In this document: piece by piece, positions 1 through 8,829 of the stretch
How positions within the stretch are numbered: position 1 is the first letter of the stretch
Layout: every line of letters begins with the position of its first letter
From: Egaibacter sp046050465
Lineage (GTDB): Bacteria > Pseudomonadota > Gammaproteobacteria > Burkholderiales > Burkholderiaceae_C
NCBI GenBank assembly: GCA_046050465.1
Contig: JBJOPS010000036.1
Location: forward strand, 1-64,000
Direction of reading: 5' to 3'
Length of the DNA stretch: 64,000 bases
Program-made: the position numbers and the translations under genes
Notes under the pieces: model-generated
What the model was told of the DNA's origin: nothing
Databases searched by the model: none
What the model saw: the letters and a program-made list of their open reading frames with translations, nothing else

Positions 1-104
1 ATTCAGGCGAAAAGCCTCCGGATTCAGCCAAAACTGGATGCAGTTGGCGCTGGAGTTTCGGCAGGCGGGACATATTCGTTTATGCACCATTCTCAAACTG
101 ACTT
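1..104. other. Upstream region of ispB, nothing firmly coding
   Basis: No gene can be supported here. A leftward reading frame opens at an ATG at position 73 and stays open to the window edge (24 codons), but it has no clear ribosome binding site and I do not recognise it. In related bacteria ispB is usually divergent from rplU-rpmA, so this may be shared promoter and leader DNA. Confidence 0.3.
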
Positions 105-139
105 TTGGACATGATCCCTAAATTGATTTGGCGGGTTTC

Positions 140-145
140 TATAAT
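140..145 (+). promoter_or_regulatory. Candidate -10 box of ispB
   Basis: A perfect TATAAT lies at 140-145. No good -35 box is visible 16-18 bases upstream. If it is used, transcription would begin near 152. That would favour the TTG start at 174 over the ATG at 105 for ispB. Confidence 0.3.
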
Positions 146-173
146 CAGCGCTAATTCACCGATTTTCATCATT

Positions 174-1157
174 TTGCAGCCTCCCCACCCCCCCACTGAG
201 TCTCCACTTTCTGTTATCGCGCAAGACATGCGAGAGGTAGACCGAGTCATTGCCTTGAGGCTGGACTCAGGCGTGCCACTCGTGGGGGAAGTTTCCCGTC
301 ATATTATTTCAGCTGGTGGAAAGCGCCTGCGCCCGGCTTTGCTACTGTTGGTCAGCGGGGCATTGGGTTTGCAGGGGCCCCAACGCCACAATCTGGCTGC
401 AGTAGTGGAATTCATTCATACTGCCACTTTGCTGCATGATGATGTCGTAGACGACTCGGTAATGCGCCGGGGAAACGCTACCGCCAATGAGCGTTTCGGC
501 AATCCAGCCAGCGTACTGGTGGGGGATTTTCTGTATTCCAGGGCATTCCAGATGATGGTGGACGCGCAGGACATGCGCATCATGCAAGTGCTGGCTGACG
601 CAACCAACGTCATTGCGGAGGGCGAGGTTCTGCAGTTGATGAATATGCATAACGCCGCCCTCGACGAAGCCAGTTATCTTCAGGTGATTCGCTCCAAGAC
701 GGCCAAGCTTTTTGAAGCCAGTGCTCGCGTGGGCGCCATCCTTTCAGGCGCAGACAAGATGCTCGAAACCGCCTGCGCCGACTATGGCCAGGCGCTGGGA
801 ACTGCATTCCAGATCATTGACGATGTTCTGGACTATGCAGGCGATCATCATGTCATGGGGAAAAACATCGGTGACGATCTGCGTGAAGGTAAAACGACCC
901 TGCCTTTGATAGCGGCTATGGAACGAGGGAGTCCAGCTCAGCGAGACGTTGTGCGCCAGGCTATTGAAACCGGTGGTGTGGCCATGCTGGATGAGGTTAT
1001 TCAGGTGGTGAAGGTGACGGGGGCCATTGATGTGTCACGCGAAGCAGCCATGAAGGAAGCCAGGCGCGCCATCGAGGCTGCCAAGCAACTGCCAGAAGGC
1101 CCGCACACTTACTGTTTGATACAATTAGCCACGCAGCTACTGGGGCGAAACGCCTGA
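174..1157 (+). CDS. ispB: Polyprenyl (octaprenyl) diphosphate synthase
   Basis: It is a trans-isoprenyl diphosphate synthase that makes the long side chain of ubiquinone from IPP and an allylic starter, in the cytosol. Both Asp-rich motifs are present: DDVVD (residues 112-116 when counted from an ATG at 105) and DDVLD (239-243). The GGKRLRP substrate-binding motif is also present. The frame is open from an ATG at 105, but the first ~23 residues look unlike family N-termini and no ribosome binding site precedes it. A TTG at 174, just after a TATAAT at 140-145, gives a normal-sized protein of ~327 residues. The start is therefore uncertain. It is followed at once by tRNA-Pro. Confidence 0.9.
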   Translation: MQPPHPPTESPLSVIAQDMREVDRVIALRLDSGVPLVGEVSRHIISAGGKRLRPALLLLVSGALGLQGPQRHNLAAVVEFIHTATLLHDDVVDDSVMRRGNATANERFGNPASVLVGDFLYSRAFQMMVDAQDMRIMQVLADATNVIAEGEVLQLMNMHNAALDEASYLQVIRSKTAKLFEASARVGAILSGADKMLETACADYGQALGTAFQIIDDVLDYAGDHHVMGKNIGDDLREGKTTLPLIAAMERGSPAQRDVVRQAIETGGVAMLDEVIQVVKVTGAIDVSREAAMKEARRAIEAAKQLPEGPHTYCLIQLATQLLGRNA

Positions 1158-1184
1158 TTTTTCAGCGCCATTTGAGCCCCACTT

Positions 1185-1261
1185 CGGGGTGTAGCTTAGC
1201 CTGGTAGAGCGCTACGTTCGGGACGTAGAGGCCGGAGGTTCGAATCCTCTCACCCCGACCA
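1185..1261 (+). tRNA. tRNA-Pro (anticodon CGG)
   Basis: A complete 77-nt cloverleaf. The acceptor arm CGGGGTG pairs with CACCCCG, the anticodon stem CTACG/CGTAG encloses loop TTCGGGA with anticodon CGG, the T-arm contains GGTTCGAATCC, and the 3' CCA is encoded. It lies 27 bases after ispB on the same strand, and convergent to the ABC transporter gene. Confidence 0.97.
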
Positions 1262-1306
1262 GACAAAAAAACGCAAAGAAGCATGCGCAGGAATTCCTTA
1301 TGTGTC

Positions 1307-3091
1307 TTATGCTCCTGGCCACGGGCCGGTCTGAAGTAGTCTGAATAGCGGGTTTGCACCATTTGGTTGTTTTTCCAATTCCCAGCGCGTGGTGTGAAAC
1401 GCTGCAACGGATGGGCGATATGCTATTGAAATAATAGCGCCTTGCGCCGAATTGACAAGCGCCAGAAGCCTTTTGTAGATGGTATTTTCTGCGTCTTCGT
1501 CCAGGGCGCTGGTCGCCTCATCGGCAAACACCCATTTCGGCTTTTTCAAAAACACGCGTGCCAGAGCCAGACGTTGTTGCTCGCCACCTGACAGTTTTTG
1601 ACCCCACGCATCAGACTTGTCCAGTTGATCCAGCAGATTGGGCAGCAGTGCCTCGGTCAGTGCCTGACGCAGGGCGTCATCGGTGTAGATGGACGCAGCC
1701 TGCGGGTAGGCCAGCGCCTCACGCAGGGGACCGTTCGGGAAGTAGGGCCGCTGTGGAATGAACATGGCGTCGGCAGGGCGGGTCAGTCTGCCGCTGGCAT
1801 GCGGCCAGATGCCGGCAAAAGCGCGAAACAGTGTGGACTTGCCGCTGCCTGAGGGCCCTTGCAGCAGCACGCAGTCGCCACTTTGGGCGGACAGGGCGGT
1901 CTGCCCAAGCAGCACGGCACCGGTAGGCAAGGCAACCGTCAGGTCTGATGTCTGAAGTGCTATCGAGTCAGTAGCTGTTAGCGCATCATTTTTGAGGGCT
2001 GCAGCCGAAACTGCTTCTTCAAAGCTGGTTAACCGGTCGGTTGTGGCGCGCCAGCTGGCCAGACTGCTGTAACTGTCGACAAACCAGCTGAGGGCACCTT
2101 GTACCTGCCCAAAGGCACTGGAAATCTGCATCAACTCACCCAACTGGATGGCGCCGCTGAAAAAGCGCGGTGCCGCCACCACAAAAGGAAATACCACGGC
2201 TGCTTGTCCAAAGAAGCTGGTGAACCAGATCAGGTTTTTCTGCGCCTTGATCAGTTGCAGGTAGTTGCCCAACAGTCGGGAAAAGCGCGTATCAAGTTGC
2301 GTGCGCTCCACGGTTTCACCCTTGTCCAGTGCAATCGATTCACTGTATTCCCGCACCCGCACCATGTGGTGCCGAAAGTCGGCCTCATACCGTTGTTGTT
2401 CAAAATTCAGCTTGATCTGGGGGCGCCCGATGTAGTGCGTCAGCACGCTGCCCGTTACGCAATACAGGACCGCCATCCACACCATGAAGCCGGGGATGTT
2501 GTATTCATTTCCTTGAAAGGAAAACGCGAACCCGCCTGACAAGCCCCACAAAATGCCGACAAAACTGGCGAGCGTTACAACGGAATTGAGCAAACCCATT
2601 GACAAGCCGATGGTGTGGCTGGTGAACAGATTGAGGTCTTCCTGAATCCGCTGGTCCGGATTGTCCGGGTTGGTTGCTTCGACATTCAGGGGGCGGGTGA
2701 AACGGGAGAGTTCCAGCTTGTAATATGCATGAGCGCTCAGCCAGCGCTGCAGGTAGTGGCCCGTCATCCAGGAGCGCCATCGCATTTCCAGCAACTGCGT
2801 CAGGTAGAACTTGTAAACGGCGATGATGATGTAGGCGAACGCCAGATAGGTAAAACGCCCCAGTTGAGTCCAGAACACGTCAGCCTGCCTGTTTTGCAGT
2901 GAATCATAGAAGAGCTTGTTCCAGTCGTTGAACAAGACCGCCATGTAGACCAGACCCAGATTCAGTGCGATGATGGCCAATAGCAAGCCGCGTGCTTTCC
3001 AGCGTTCGTCAGATTTGAAGTAGGGGGTTGACAGCGACCAGGCCTTGGTCAGAAAGTGTCTGAACGCAGTCAATTTGCCGATGGTTGTCAT
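1307..3091 (-). CDS. SbmA/YddA-like ABC transporter, fused permease and ATPase
   Basis: This 594-residue protein has an N-terminal membrane domain of the SbmA/BacA-like type (several hydrophobic helices in residues ~35-340) joined to an ATP-binding domain. Walker A GPSGSGKST is at 412-420, the signature LSGGE at ~500, and Walker B VFADE at 521-525. The substrate is not evident; relatives move peptides or vitamins across the inner membrane. The switch (H-loop) position, normally SVGHR in this group, reads SIAYR here with Tyr558 in place of His. That stretch is encoded by a copy of the dispersed palindromic repeat (1420-1470). A second copy (1959-2006) encodes the linker between the two domains. 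Confidence 0.85.
   Translation of the reverse strand: MTTIGKLTAFRHFLTKAWSLSTPYFKSDERWKARGLLLAIIALNLGLVYMAVLFNDWNKLFYDSLQNRQADVFWTQLGRFTYLAFAYIIIAVYKFYLTQLLEMRWRSWMTGHYLQRWLSAHAYYKLELSRFTRPLNVEATNPDNPDQRIQEDLNLFTSHTIGLSMGLLNSVVTLASFVGILWGLSGGFAFSFQGNEYNIPGFMVWMAVLYCVTGSVLTHYIGRPQIKLNFEQQRYEADFRHHMVRVREYSESIALDKGETVERTQLDTRFSRLLGNYLQLIKAQKNLIWFTSFFGQAAVVFPFVVAAPRFFSGAIQLGELMQISSAFGQVQGALSWFVDSYSSLASWRATTDRLTSFEEAVSAAALKNDALTATDSIALQTSDLTVALPTGAVLLGQTALSAQSGDCVLLQGPSGSGKSTLFRAFAGIWPHASGRLTRPADAMFIPQRPYFPNGPLREALAYPQAASIYTDDALRQALTEALLPNLLDQLDKSDAWGQKLSGGEQQRLALARVFLKKPKWVFADEATSALDEDAENTIYKRLLALVNSAQGAIISIAYRPSVAAFHTTRWELEKQPNGANPLFRLLQTGPWPGA
1420..1470 (-). repeat. Dispersed palindromic element, copy 1 (in ABC gene)
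   Basis: Read on the minus strand, it runs from GGCTTCTGG to the hairpin GCTATTATTTCAATAGC, matching the family plan of a GGCYTNAGCCCT start and a GCTAY...RTAGC end. It is in frame and encodes residues ~541-558 of the ABC protein, including the switch-loop position. Confidence 0.75.
1959..2006 (-). repeat. Dispersed palindromic element, copy 2 (in ABC gene)
   Basis: On the minus strand it starts GGCTGCAGCCCTC and ends GCTACTGACTCGATAGC. It encodes residues ~362-378, a small-residue linker between the membrane and ATPase domains. Its frame relative to the element is the same as in copies 1, 5, 7 and 12. Confidence 0.65.
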
Positions 3092-3160
3092 GACGTACAG
3101 CCTTCTTGAATGAAGGTTGCATGGTAGCGTGCCCGCAGGCTGCGTCTTGCCGCAGGGACT

Positions 3161-4057
3161 TCAGGGATTGCGGGTGCCCGCAGCCACGTGGCCGGCTGGC
3201 ACGTGTTGTGCGGCGGAGTGCACATGACCGGTCTGGTCATCAAAAAAGAAATCCGGCGCGAACTCCCGCAGAAACTCGCCTTTGGCGAGCCCACCCAGAA
3301 ACATCGCTTCGTCCACCCCGATATTCCAGTCCATCAGCGTGCGGATGGCACGTTCGTGTGCCGGGGCGCTGCGGGCGGTGACCAGCGCGGTGCGGATTCG
3401 CATGTGGGCAATTTCAGCCTGCTGCATGCGGTGCAGGGCCACCAGCAGGGGTTTGAAGGGCCCGTCTGGCAGAGGTAGCGCCACCTTGTCCATCTCATGC
3501 TGCTGAAAAGCATTCAGACCGTGAGACTGGTAAACCTGCTCGGCCTCGTCGCTGAACAGCACGGCATCGCCGTCGAAGGCGATGCGCACTTCACAAGGGT
3601 GGGCCTCACTGGCGTGGGCGGAGTATGGATAAACCTGCGCGGCGGGGACGCCAGCAGCCAGTGCGGCGCGCACATCACTCAGGTGGGTGGAGAGAAACAG
3701 GTTTGCGTGCAGCGGTTTGAGGTAACGCCAGGGAGCCTCTCCCCGGGTGAAAGAACAACGGATGATGGGCAGCGCGTAATGCGCGGCTGACCTCATGACA
3801 CGCAGGCCGCTCACGGGGTCATTGCGCGACAGGATGACAACCTCAACCCGTTGGGATGGTGTCTCGTTGAAAGCCAACAGCTTCCTGACCAGCGAGAAGG
3901 CCACACCGGGCTTGGCTGGAGTGTCGAGACGCTCGCGCTGCAGTTGCATATAGGCGCGATCATCGCCCTGCTCAAAAATCCGGTTTTCCTCTTCAAAATC
4001 AAACAGCGCACGAGAGGAGATGGCGACGACCAGCTTGCCGTCCAGGGAGATGCTCAT
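3161..4057 (-). CDS. 5'-nucleotidase (PF06189-type)
   Basis: This 298-residue cytosolic protein resembles the bacterial relatives of cytosolic 5'-nucleotidase I, which dephosphorylate nucleoside monophosphates. Recognisable blocks are AISSRALFDFEEEN near the N-terminus, VVILSRNDP, and the Asp-rich FDGDAVLFSDEAE in the middle. Its ATG overlaps the gspF stop by 4 bp, so it is probably translated from the end of the gsp transcript. No functional link to secretion is implied by the sequence. The family assignment comes from recognising these motifs; substrate specificity is unknown. Confidence 0.8.
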   Translation of the reverse strand: MSISLDGKLVVAISSRALFDFEEENRIFEQGDDRAYMQLQRERLDTPAKPGVAFSLVRKLLAFNETPSQRVEVVILSRNDPVSGLRVMRSAAHYALPIIRCSFTRGEAPWRYLKPLHANLFLSTHLSDVRAALAAGVPAAQVYPYSAHASEAHPCEVRIAFDGDAVLFSDEAEQVYQSHGLNAFQQHEMDKVALPLPDGPFKPLLVALHRMQQAEIAHMRIRTALVTARSAPAHERAIRTLMDWNIGVDEAMFLGGLAKGEFLREFAPDFFFDDQTGHVHSAAQHVPAGHVAAGTRNP

Positions 4058-5289
4058 TTCACAAGCTGGTTGAGCTCAATGATGGGCAGCAATACTGCCA
4101 GCACGATCAGCATCACAACCAGTCCCATCACCACAATCAGCAAAGGCTCCAGAATCGTGGCCAACTGGATGGCGCGGCGCTGCACATCGCCACTGAGCTG
4201 TTGCGCGGCACGCTGCAGCATGGCCGGCAGCTGGCCGGTTTTCTCACCCTGACGTGCAAACATGCTGACCAGCGCCGGAAAGCGTTTCTTTTGAGACAGG
4301 GCAGAAGCCAGCGGTGCGCCTTCACGCACCAGGATCAGTGCATCCATCGCATCGGCCTTCATGGCGCCATTGGACAGCGTCTGCGCAGCCGCCTGCAAGG
4401 CTTTGAGGATGGGTACGCCGGCTGCAGCCAGCATGGCCAGCGTGCTGGAAAAACGCGCTGCGTTGTAGCCGCGGGCCAGACGCCCCAACACCGGGAAATT
4501 CAGCCAGGCCGCATCAAACTCATCACGAAAAGTGGCGTTAGCCCAGGCAAATCGTGCGCCTATAGCTCCCAAAATAATAGCAATCGGAGCCAGCCATCCA
4601 TAACTTTTGACGAGGCTGCCAATGGCCAGCATGATGGTGGTAAGCATGGGCAGGGCGCGCTTGGAGCCGGCGAACACATTGGCTACTTGTGGCACGACGT
4701 AACCCACCAGAAACATCACGATCACGATGGCCACCAGCGTCACGATGGCCGGATAGAGTGCGGCGCCAATCAACTTGGCCTTGAGCGCCTGCTGCTCTTC
4801 CAGGTCATCGGCCAGACGCTCCAGTACCAGACCCAGGTTGCCACTTTGCTCACCGGCGCCAATGACGGCGGTATAGATGGAGGAAAACTCGCGCGGGTGT
4901 TGCGACAGCGCTTTGGCAAACGTCGAACCGCCATTGACCTCTGCACGCAGGGCTGCGACCAGATTGCGTTGCTTCTCGTCCTCTGCTTCCTCTGATAGCG
5001 CTGACAAGGCTCGTTCCAGCGGCAAGCCGGCTGCTACCAGTCCGGCGATCTGCCGGGTCCAGATGGCAATCCCCGTGGTATTGAAGACGGGGCGTGTCAT
5101 CAACCGGTCACGCCAGCCACCCCCGCTGCCCGGGTCGGTCAAGCCGCCCGCACCAACGGGCTCAACCGATAGCGGCACCAGAGACTGGGCACGCAGCTGA
5201 TTGCGTGCTGATTTGACGGTGTCGGCCTCGATCACGCCCTTGCGGGTCTGACCTTGCGGGTTGATCGCTTCAAAAGAATACGCGGGCAT
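4054..5289 (-). CDS. gspF: Type II secretion inner-membrane platform protein GspF
   Basis: This 411-residue platform protein of the type II secretion system couples the GspE ATPase to pseudopilus assembly in the inner membrane. It shows the two-copy T2SSF layout: a cytosolic helical domain (~70-190), membrane helices near 175-200 and 225-250, a second T2SSF domain (~270-390), and a hydrophobic C-terminus. The start MPAYSFEAINPQGQTRKG is typical of the family. It is the last gsp gene in the leftward run, 18 bp after gspE, and overlaps the 5'-nucleotidase start by 4 bp. Confidence 0.95.
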   Translation of the reverse strand: MPAYSFEAINPQGQTRKGVIEADTVKSARNQLRAQSLVPLSVEPVGAGGLTDPGSGGGWRDRLMTRPVFNTTGIAIWTRQIAGLVAAGLPLERALSALSEEAEDEKQRNLVAALRAEVNGGSTFAKALSQHPREFSSIYTAVIGAGEQSGNLGLVLERLADDLEEQQALKAKLIGAALYPAIVTLVAIVIVMFLVGYVVPQVANVFAGSKRALPMLTTIMLAIGSLVKSYGWLAPIAIILGAIGARFAWANATFRDEFDAAWLNFPVLGRLARGYNAARFSSTLAMLAAAGVPILKALQAAAQTLSNGAMKADAMDALILVREGAPLASALSQKKRFPALVSMFARQGEKTGQLPAMLQRAAQQLSGDVQRRAIQLATILEPLLIVVMGLVVMLIVLAVLLPIIELNQLVK

Positions 5290-5307
5290 GGCCTGATGTG
5301 TCTGGGG

Positions 5308-6696
5308 TCAATCCCGGGTCACGCGGATCAGCTCTTCCTGCGACGTGATGCCGGTCAGCACCAGTCGCTCGCCGTCATCGCGCATAAGCCGCATACCGGC
5401 CTTGATGGCGGCGGCGCGAATGTCGGCCTCTGATGCACGGTGATGAATCTGGGCGCGAATCGCGTCGTCTGTTACCAGCAGCTCAAACACGCCCGTGCGT
5501 CCCTGATAACCCGTCTGACCGCAGGCATCACAACCCGCGCCCTGGCAGTGCAGGCACAGCTTTCTGAGCAGCCGCTGCGCCAGAACACCCAGCAGGCTGG
5601 AGCTCAGCAAAAAGGGTTCCACGCCCATGTCGATCAGGCGGTTTACCGCGCTGGCCGCATCGTTGGTGTGCAGCGTGGCCAGCACCAGGTGGCCGGTGAG
5701 TGATGCCTGGATAGCGATTTGCGCGGTCTCAAAATCGCGGATCTCGCCGATCATGATCACGTCGGGGTCTTGCCGCAGGATGGCGCGCAGGGCCTTGGCA
5801 AAGGTCAGGTCGATCCTGGCGTTCACCTGAGTTTGCCCAACTCCGGGCAATTCATATTCGATCGGGTCTTCCACCGTCATGATGTTGCTGTGCGCGGCAT
5901 CAAGCTGACTCAGTGCCGCATAGAGCGTAGTGGTTTTGCCGGAGCCGGTAGGACCGGTCACCAAAATGATGCCGTGGGGCTGGGAAATGAGTTTTTTGAG
6001 CCGGGTGAGTAAGTCGCCCTGCATGCCAACGGCTTCCAGATTCAGCTTGCTGTCGCTTTTGTCCAGCAAACGCAATACCGCGCGCTCACCATGTGAACTC
6101 GGCAGTGTGCTCACGCGCACGTCCACGGCGCGGGTGCCAATGCGAAGGGAAATGCGGCCGTCCTGTGGCAGTCGTTTCTCCGAGATGTCCAGCTCGGCCA
6201 TGATCTTCAGGCGTGAAATCAGCGCCGCGTGAAGTGCACGATTGGGTTGCACAACCTCGCGTAGCGCGCCATCGACACGAAAGCGCACGCTGCTGTGTCG
6301 CTCATACGGCTCGATGTGAATGTCACTCGCACCATCCCGCGCGGCCTGCGTCAGCAAGGCATTGAGCATGCGGATGATGGGCGCATCGTCCGAGGTTTCC
6401 AGCAAATCTTCCACCGCTGGCAGGTCCTGCATCATGCGTGACAGGTCGGCATCACTTTCCACTTCGCTCACCACATCCGCCGCGTTGGACTCACCCTGCG
6501 CGTACACGGTGCTGATACGCTGCACCAGCAGATCCTGTGTGGTGGTTTCCAGCTGGCGAATGGGGTACTTGCGGGTCACTTCGCTGATGCCGGCCGGCCT
6601 GGAAGCCGGGTGCAGCCACAGCGTCAGCACGCCCGCGTCTTCTTCAAGCAACAGTTGCTGGGAGCGGGCAAAGGCGTAGGGCAGGGGGTAACGCAT
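5308..6696 (-). CDS. gspE: Type II secretion ATPase GspE
   Basis: This 462-residue hexameric ATPase powers pseudopilus assembly on the cytosolic face. Walker A GPTGSGKTT, the Asp box, Walker B with GEIRD and the His box TLHTND are all visible. The zinc-binding tetracysteine region is unusual. The two CxxC pairs (C381/C384 and C389/C392) are only four residues apart, whereas GspE proteins normally have a loop of about 20-30 residues between them. The N-terminal region is short compared with the ~500-residue enterobacterial protein. It lies between gspD and gspF. Confidence 0.95.
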   Translation of the reverse strand: MRYPLPYAFARSQQLLLEEDAGVLTLWLHPASRPAGISEVTRKYPIRQLETTTQDLLVQRISTVYAQGESNAADVVSEVESDADLSRMMQDLPAVEDLLETSDDAPIIRMLNALLTQAARDGASDIHIEPYERHSSVRFRVDGALREVVQPNRALHAALISRLKIMAELDISEKRLPQDGRISLRIGTRAVDVRVSTLPSSHGERAVLRLLDKSDSKLNLEAVGMQGDLLTRLKKLISQPHGIILVTGPTGSGKTTTLYAALSQLDAAHSNIMTVEDPIEYELPGVGQTQVNARIDLTFAKALRAILRQDPDVIMIGEIRDFETAQIAIQASLTGHLVLATLHTNDAASAVNRLIDMGVEPFLLSSSLLGVLAQRLLRKLCLHCQGAGCDACGQTGYQGRTGVFELLVTDDAIRAQIHHRASEADIRAAAIKAGMRLMRDDGERLVLTGITSQEELIRVTRD

Positions 6697-6725
6697 GGCT
6701 GGTGGCCAACGAGGTGGTCAGAGCT

Positions 6726-8825
6726 TCAAGGGGTAACTTTGGGTGCCGAGGCCGCCGACACCGGCGCAGCTGCACGCGGCGCCTTGGGTGGCATGAGGGG
6801 CCCTTCATTCACCGGCACCAGCACACTGGACACAGGTTGCGCCGCTTTCTGCCCAGCCCGCATCAGGTCGTAGCGGTCCATGGAGAATTCTTCCAGCGAT
6901 GCAGCATCACGCACCACCACTGGCCGCAGGAACACCATCAGGTTGGTTTTCTTGCGCGTGCGTGTTTCGCTTTTGAACAGGTTGCCGAAGAAGGGGACGT
7001 CACCCAGACCCGGTACTTTTTCCTGGTTGCCGGTGTATTCATCCTGCAACAACCCACCCAGTACCACGATGGCACCGTCTTCCACCAGCACATTGGATTC
7101 AATCGTCCGCTTGTTCGTGGTCGGGCCATTGCTGGCGTTGGCCGTGGAGGCCTGCACGCTGGAGATTTCCTGATAAATGGCCATCTTCACCGTGCCGTTT
7201 TCACTGATCTGCGGTTTGACCTTGAGTGTCAGACCCACGTCCTTGCGTTCGATAGTCTGGAACGGATTGACAGTATTGGCACTGCTGCCGGTGTTGGTGA
7301 ACTGGCCCGTGACGAACGGAACATTTTGACCAATAACAATCTTGGCTTCTTCGTTATCCAGTGTGAGCAGATTGGGCGTGGACAGCACATTGCCGCTGCC
7401 GGTTTCTTCGAGAAAGCGCGCCAAAAAGCCCAGTACATACACCCCATTGGTCTGGTGAGCAACGCCGAAGTTGGCACCCCGCGCCACGGATGGCGTACCG
7501 GCCGCAGCCGAAGTCGACAAATTGATGATATTGCCGATACTGGAGCCAAAGTTGGTACCCAGCAAACCGATGTTTCGGCTACCGGCATTGCCCAGCGCGC
7601 CCTGCCACTGGATGCCAAATTCTGCGGCGCGGTCAGCGCTCACTTCAGCAATCAGGCTTTCTACAAATACCTGGGCCCGACGTGAGTCGAGCTTGTCAAT
7701 GACCGCACGCAGTTGCCGGTACTGTGGCTCTGCTGCCGTGATGATGAGCGAATTGGTCGATGCATCAGCCTGAATTTGTCCACCAGTTGTGGACTGGCCG
7801 GCAGTTGCCGCCGCCGTCGTACCGGCTGCACCCGCAGGGGTAGCTGGCGTCAGGGAGACACGCGTCTCGCCAGCCATGGCTGCACGCAGGGTGGCGGCCA
7901 GTTTGGTGGCATCTGCATTTTTCAGGTAAACGACGTAGATATTGCCAGCTGCTCCATTCGCTGCCTGGGATGCAGGCTGGTCCAGTTTCTCGATCAACGA
8001 CTTCACCAGGTTCACACGAGCCGGGTTGGCTGCCCGCAAAATCAGTGAATTGCCACGCGGCTCGGCGACCAGCGTGGTCTTGTAAGAAGCATCCGCCTGC
8101 CCCCCTGCAGCAGCTCCACCAGAATCAATCAGTCGCAGAACCAGCGGAGCCAGATCGCTGGCGATGGCGTATTTCAGCGCAATGATTTCAACGTCGGTTC
8201 CAGGCGCAACGTCCATCGCAGCGATGATCCGGCCAATGCGCTGGAGGTTGTCCGCATAGTCGGTGATGACCAGCGAGTTGTTGCCCGCATTCACGTTGAT
8301 CGTGTTGTTGGGACTGATCAGCGGACGCAAAACCGGCACCAGATTGTTTGCATTCTCGTAATTGAGCTTGATGATCTGCGTGATGATCTGGTTACTGGTG
8401 GCCCGCACCGGTGCACCGCCGGTACTCACGCCGACTGATGCGCTTTGCAGCTTGGCATCAGCCTCTGGCAGCACCTTGTAGATGCCGCCGGTTTCCACCA
8501 TCGTGTAACCCTGCAGGCGCAAGGCAGCGAGAAACTGGTTCATGGCCGCAGCGCGGCTCACCGGTTTTTCGGTGACCAGACTGATGTTTCCCTTGACCCG
8601 CGGATCAACGACAACGCCCAGACCGGTCACCGTGGCCATGGTCCGGGCGACGGCTTCAATATCGGCATTGACAAAATTCAGGGTGATAGGCTCATTGCGG
8701 CCAGCTGGCGCAGTTTGCGCCATGGCGACTTGCCCACTCACAATCAGAGTGGACACCACAGCTGGCACCATGCGCAGCAATGCACGGTGGGCTACCAGAC
8801 GGGTTTGTCGGATCAATGTACTCAT
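6726..8825 (-). CDS. gspD: Type II secretion outer-membrane secretin GspD
   Basis: This 699-residue secretin forms the outer-membrane exit channel. An N-terminal signal peptide (hydrophobic stretch ending around residue 35 at VAMAQTA) is followed by the N0 domain (ITLNFVNADIEAVARTMA), repeated N1-N3 domains with the NSLVITDYADN and NSLIITA motifs, and the C-terminal secretin domain with the conserved VPGLGDVPFFGNLF. An Ala/Gly/Thr-rich insert lies between N3 repeats at ~335-350. It starts 4 bp after gspN ends. Confidence 0.95.
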   Translation of the reverse strand: MSTLIRQTRLVAHRALLRMVPAVVSTLIVSGQVAMAQTAPAGRNEPITLNFVNADIEAVARTMATVTGLGVVVDPRVKGNISLVTEKPVSRAAAMNQFLAALRLQGYTMVETGGIYKVLPEADAKLQSASVGVSTGGAPVRATSNQIITQIIKLNYENANNLVPVLRPLISPNNTINVNAGNNSLVITDYADNLQRIGRIIAAMDVAPGTDVEIIALKYAIASDLAPLVLRLIDSGGAAAGGQADASYKTTLVAEPRGNSLILRAANPARVNLVKSLIEKLDQPASQAANGAAGNIYVVYLKNADATKLAATLRAAMAGETRVSLTPATPAGAAGTTAAATAGQSTTGGQIQADASTNSLIITAAEPQYRQLRAVIDKLDSRRAQVFVESLIAEVSADRAAEFGIQWQGALGNAGSRNIGLLGTNFGSSIGNIINLSTSAAAGTPSVARGANFGVAHQTNGVYVLGFLARFLEETGSGNVLSTPNLLTLDNEEAKIVIGQNVPFVTGQFTNTGSSANTVNPFQTIERKDVGLTLKVKPQISENGTVKMAIYQEISSVQASTANASNGPTTNKRTIESNVLVEDGAIVVLGGLLQDEYTGNQEKVPGLGDVPFFGNLFKSETRTRKKTNLMVFLRPVVVRDAASLEEFSMDRYDLMRAGQKAAQPVSSVLVPVNEGPLMPPKAPRAAAPVSAASAPKVTP

Positions 8826-8829
8826 AGCG

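Noticed and set aside
1..73. A leftward open frame of 24 codons running off the left edge as a partial gene.
   Set aside because: Too short, without a ribosome binding site or recognisable motif; kept only as a note in the region entry.
4560..4617. A possible further copy of the dispersed element in gspF (GCTATTATTTTGGGAGCTATAG core).
   Set aside because: The hairpin core is similar, but the head is spaced about 12 bases too far away and the encoded residues fit a normal GspF membrane helix, so chance similarity is likely.
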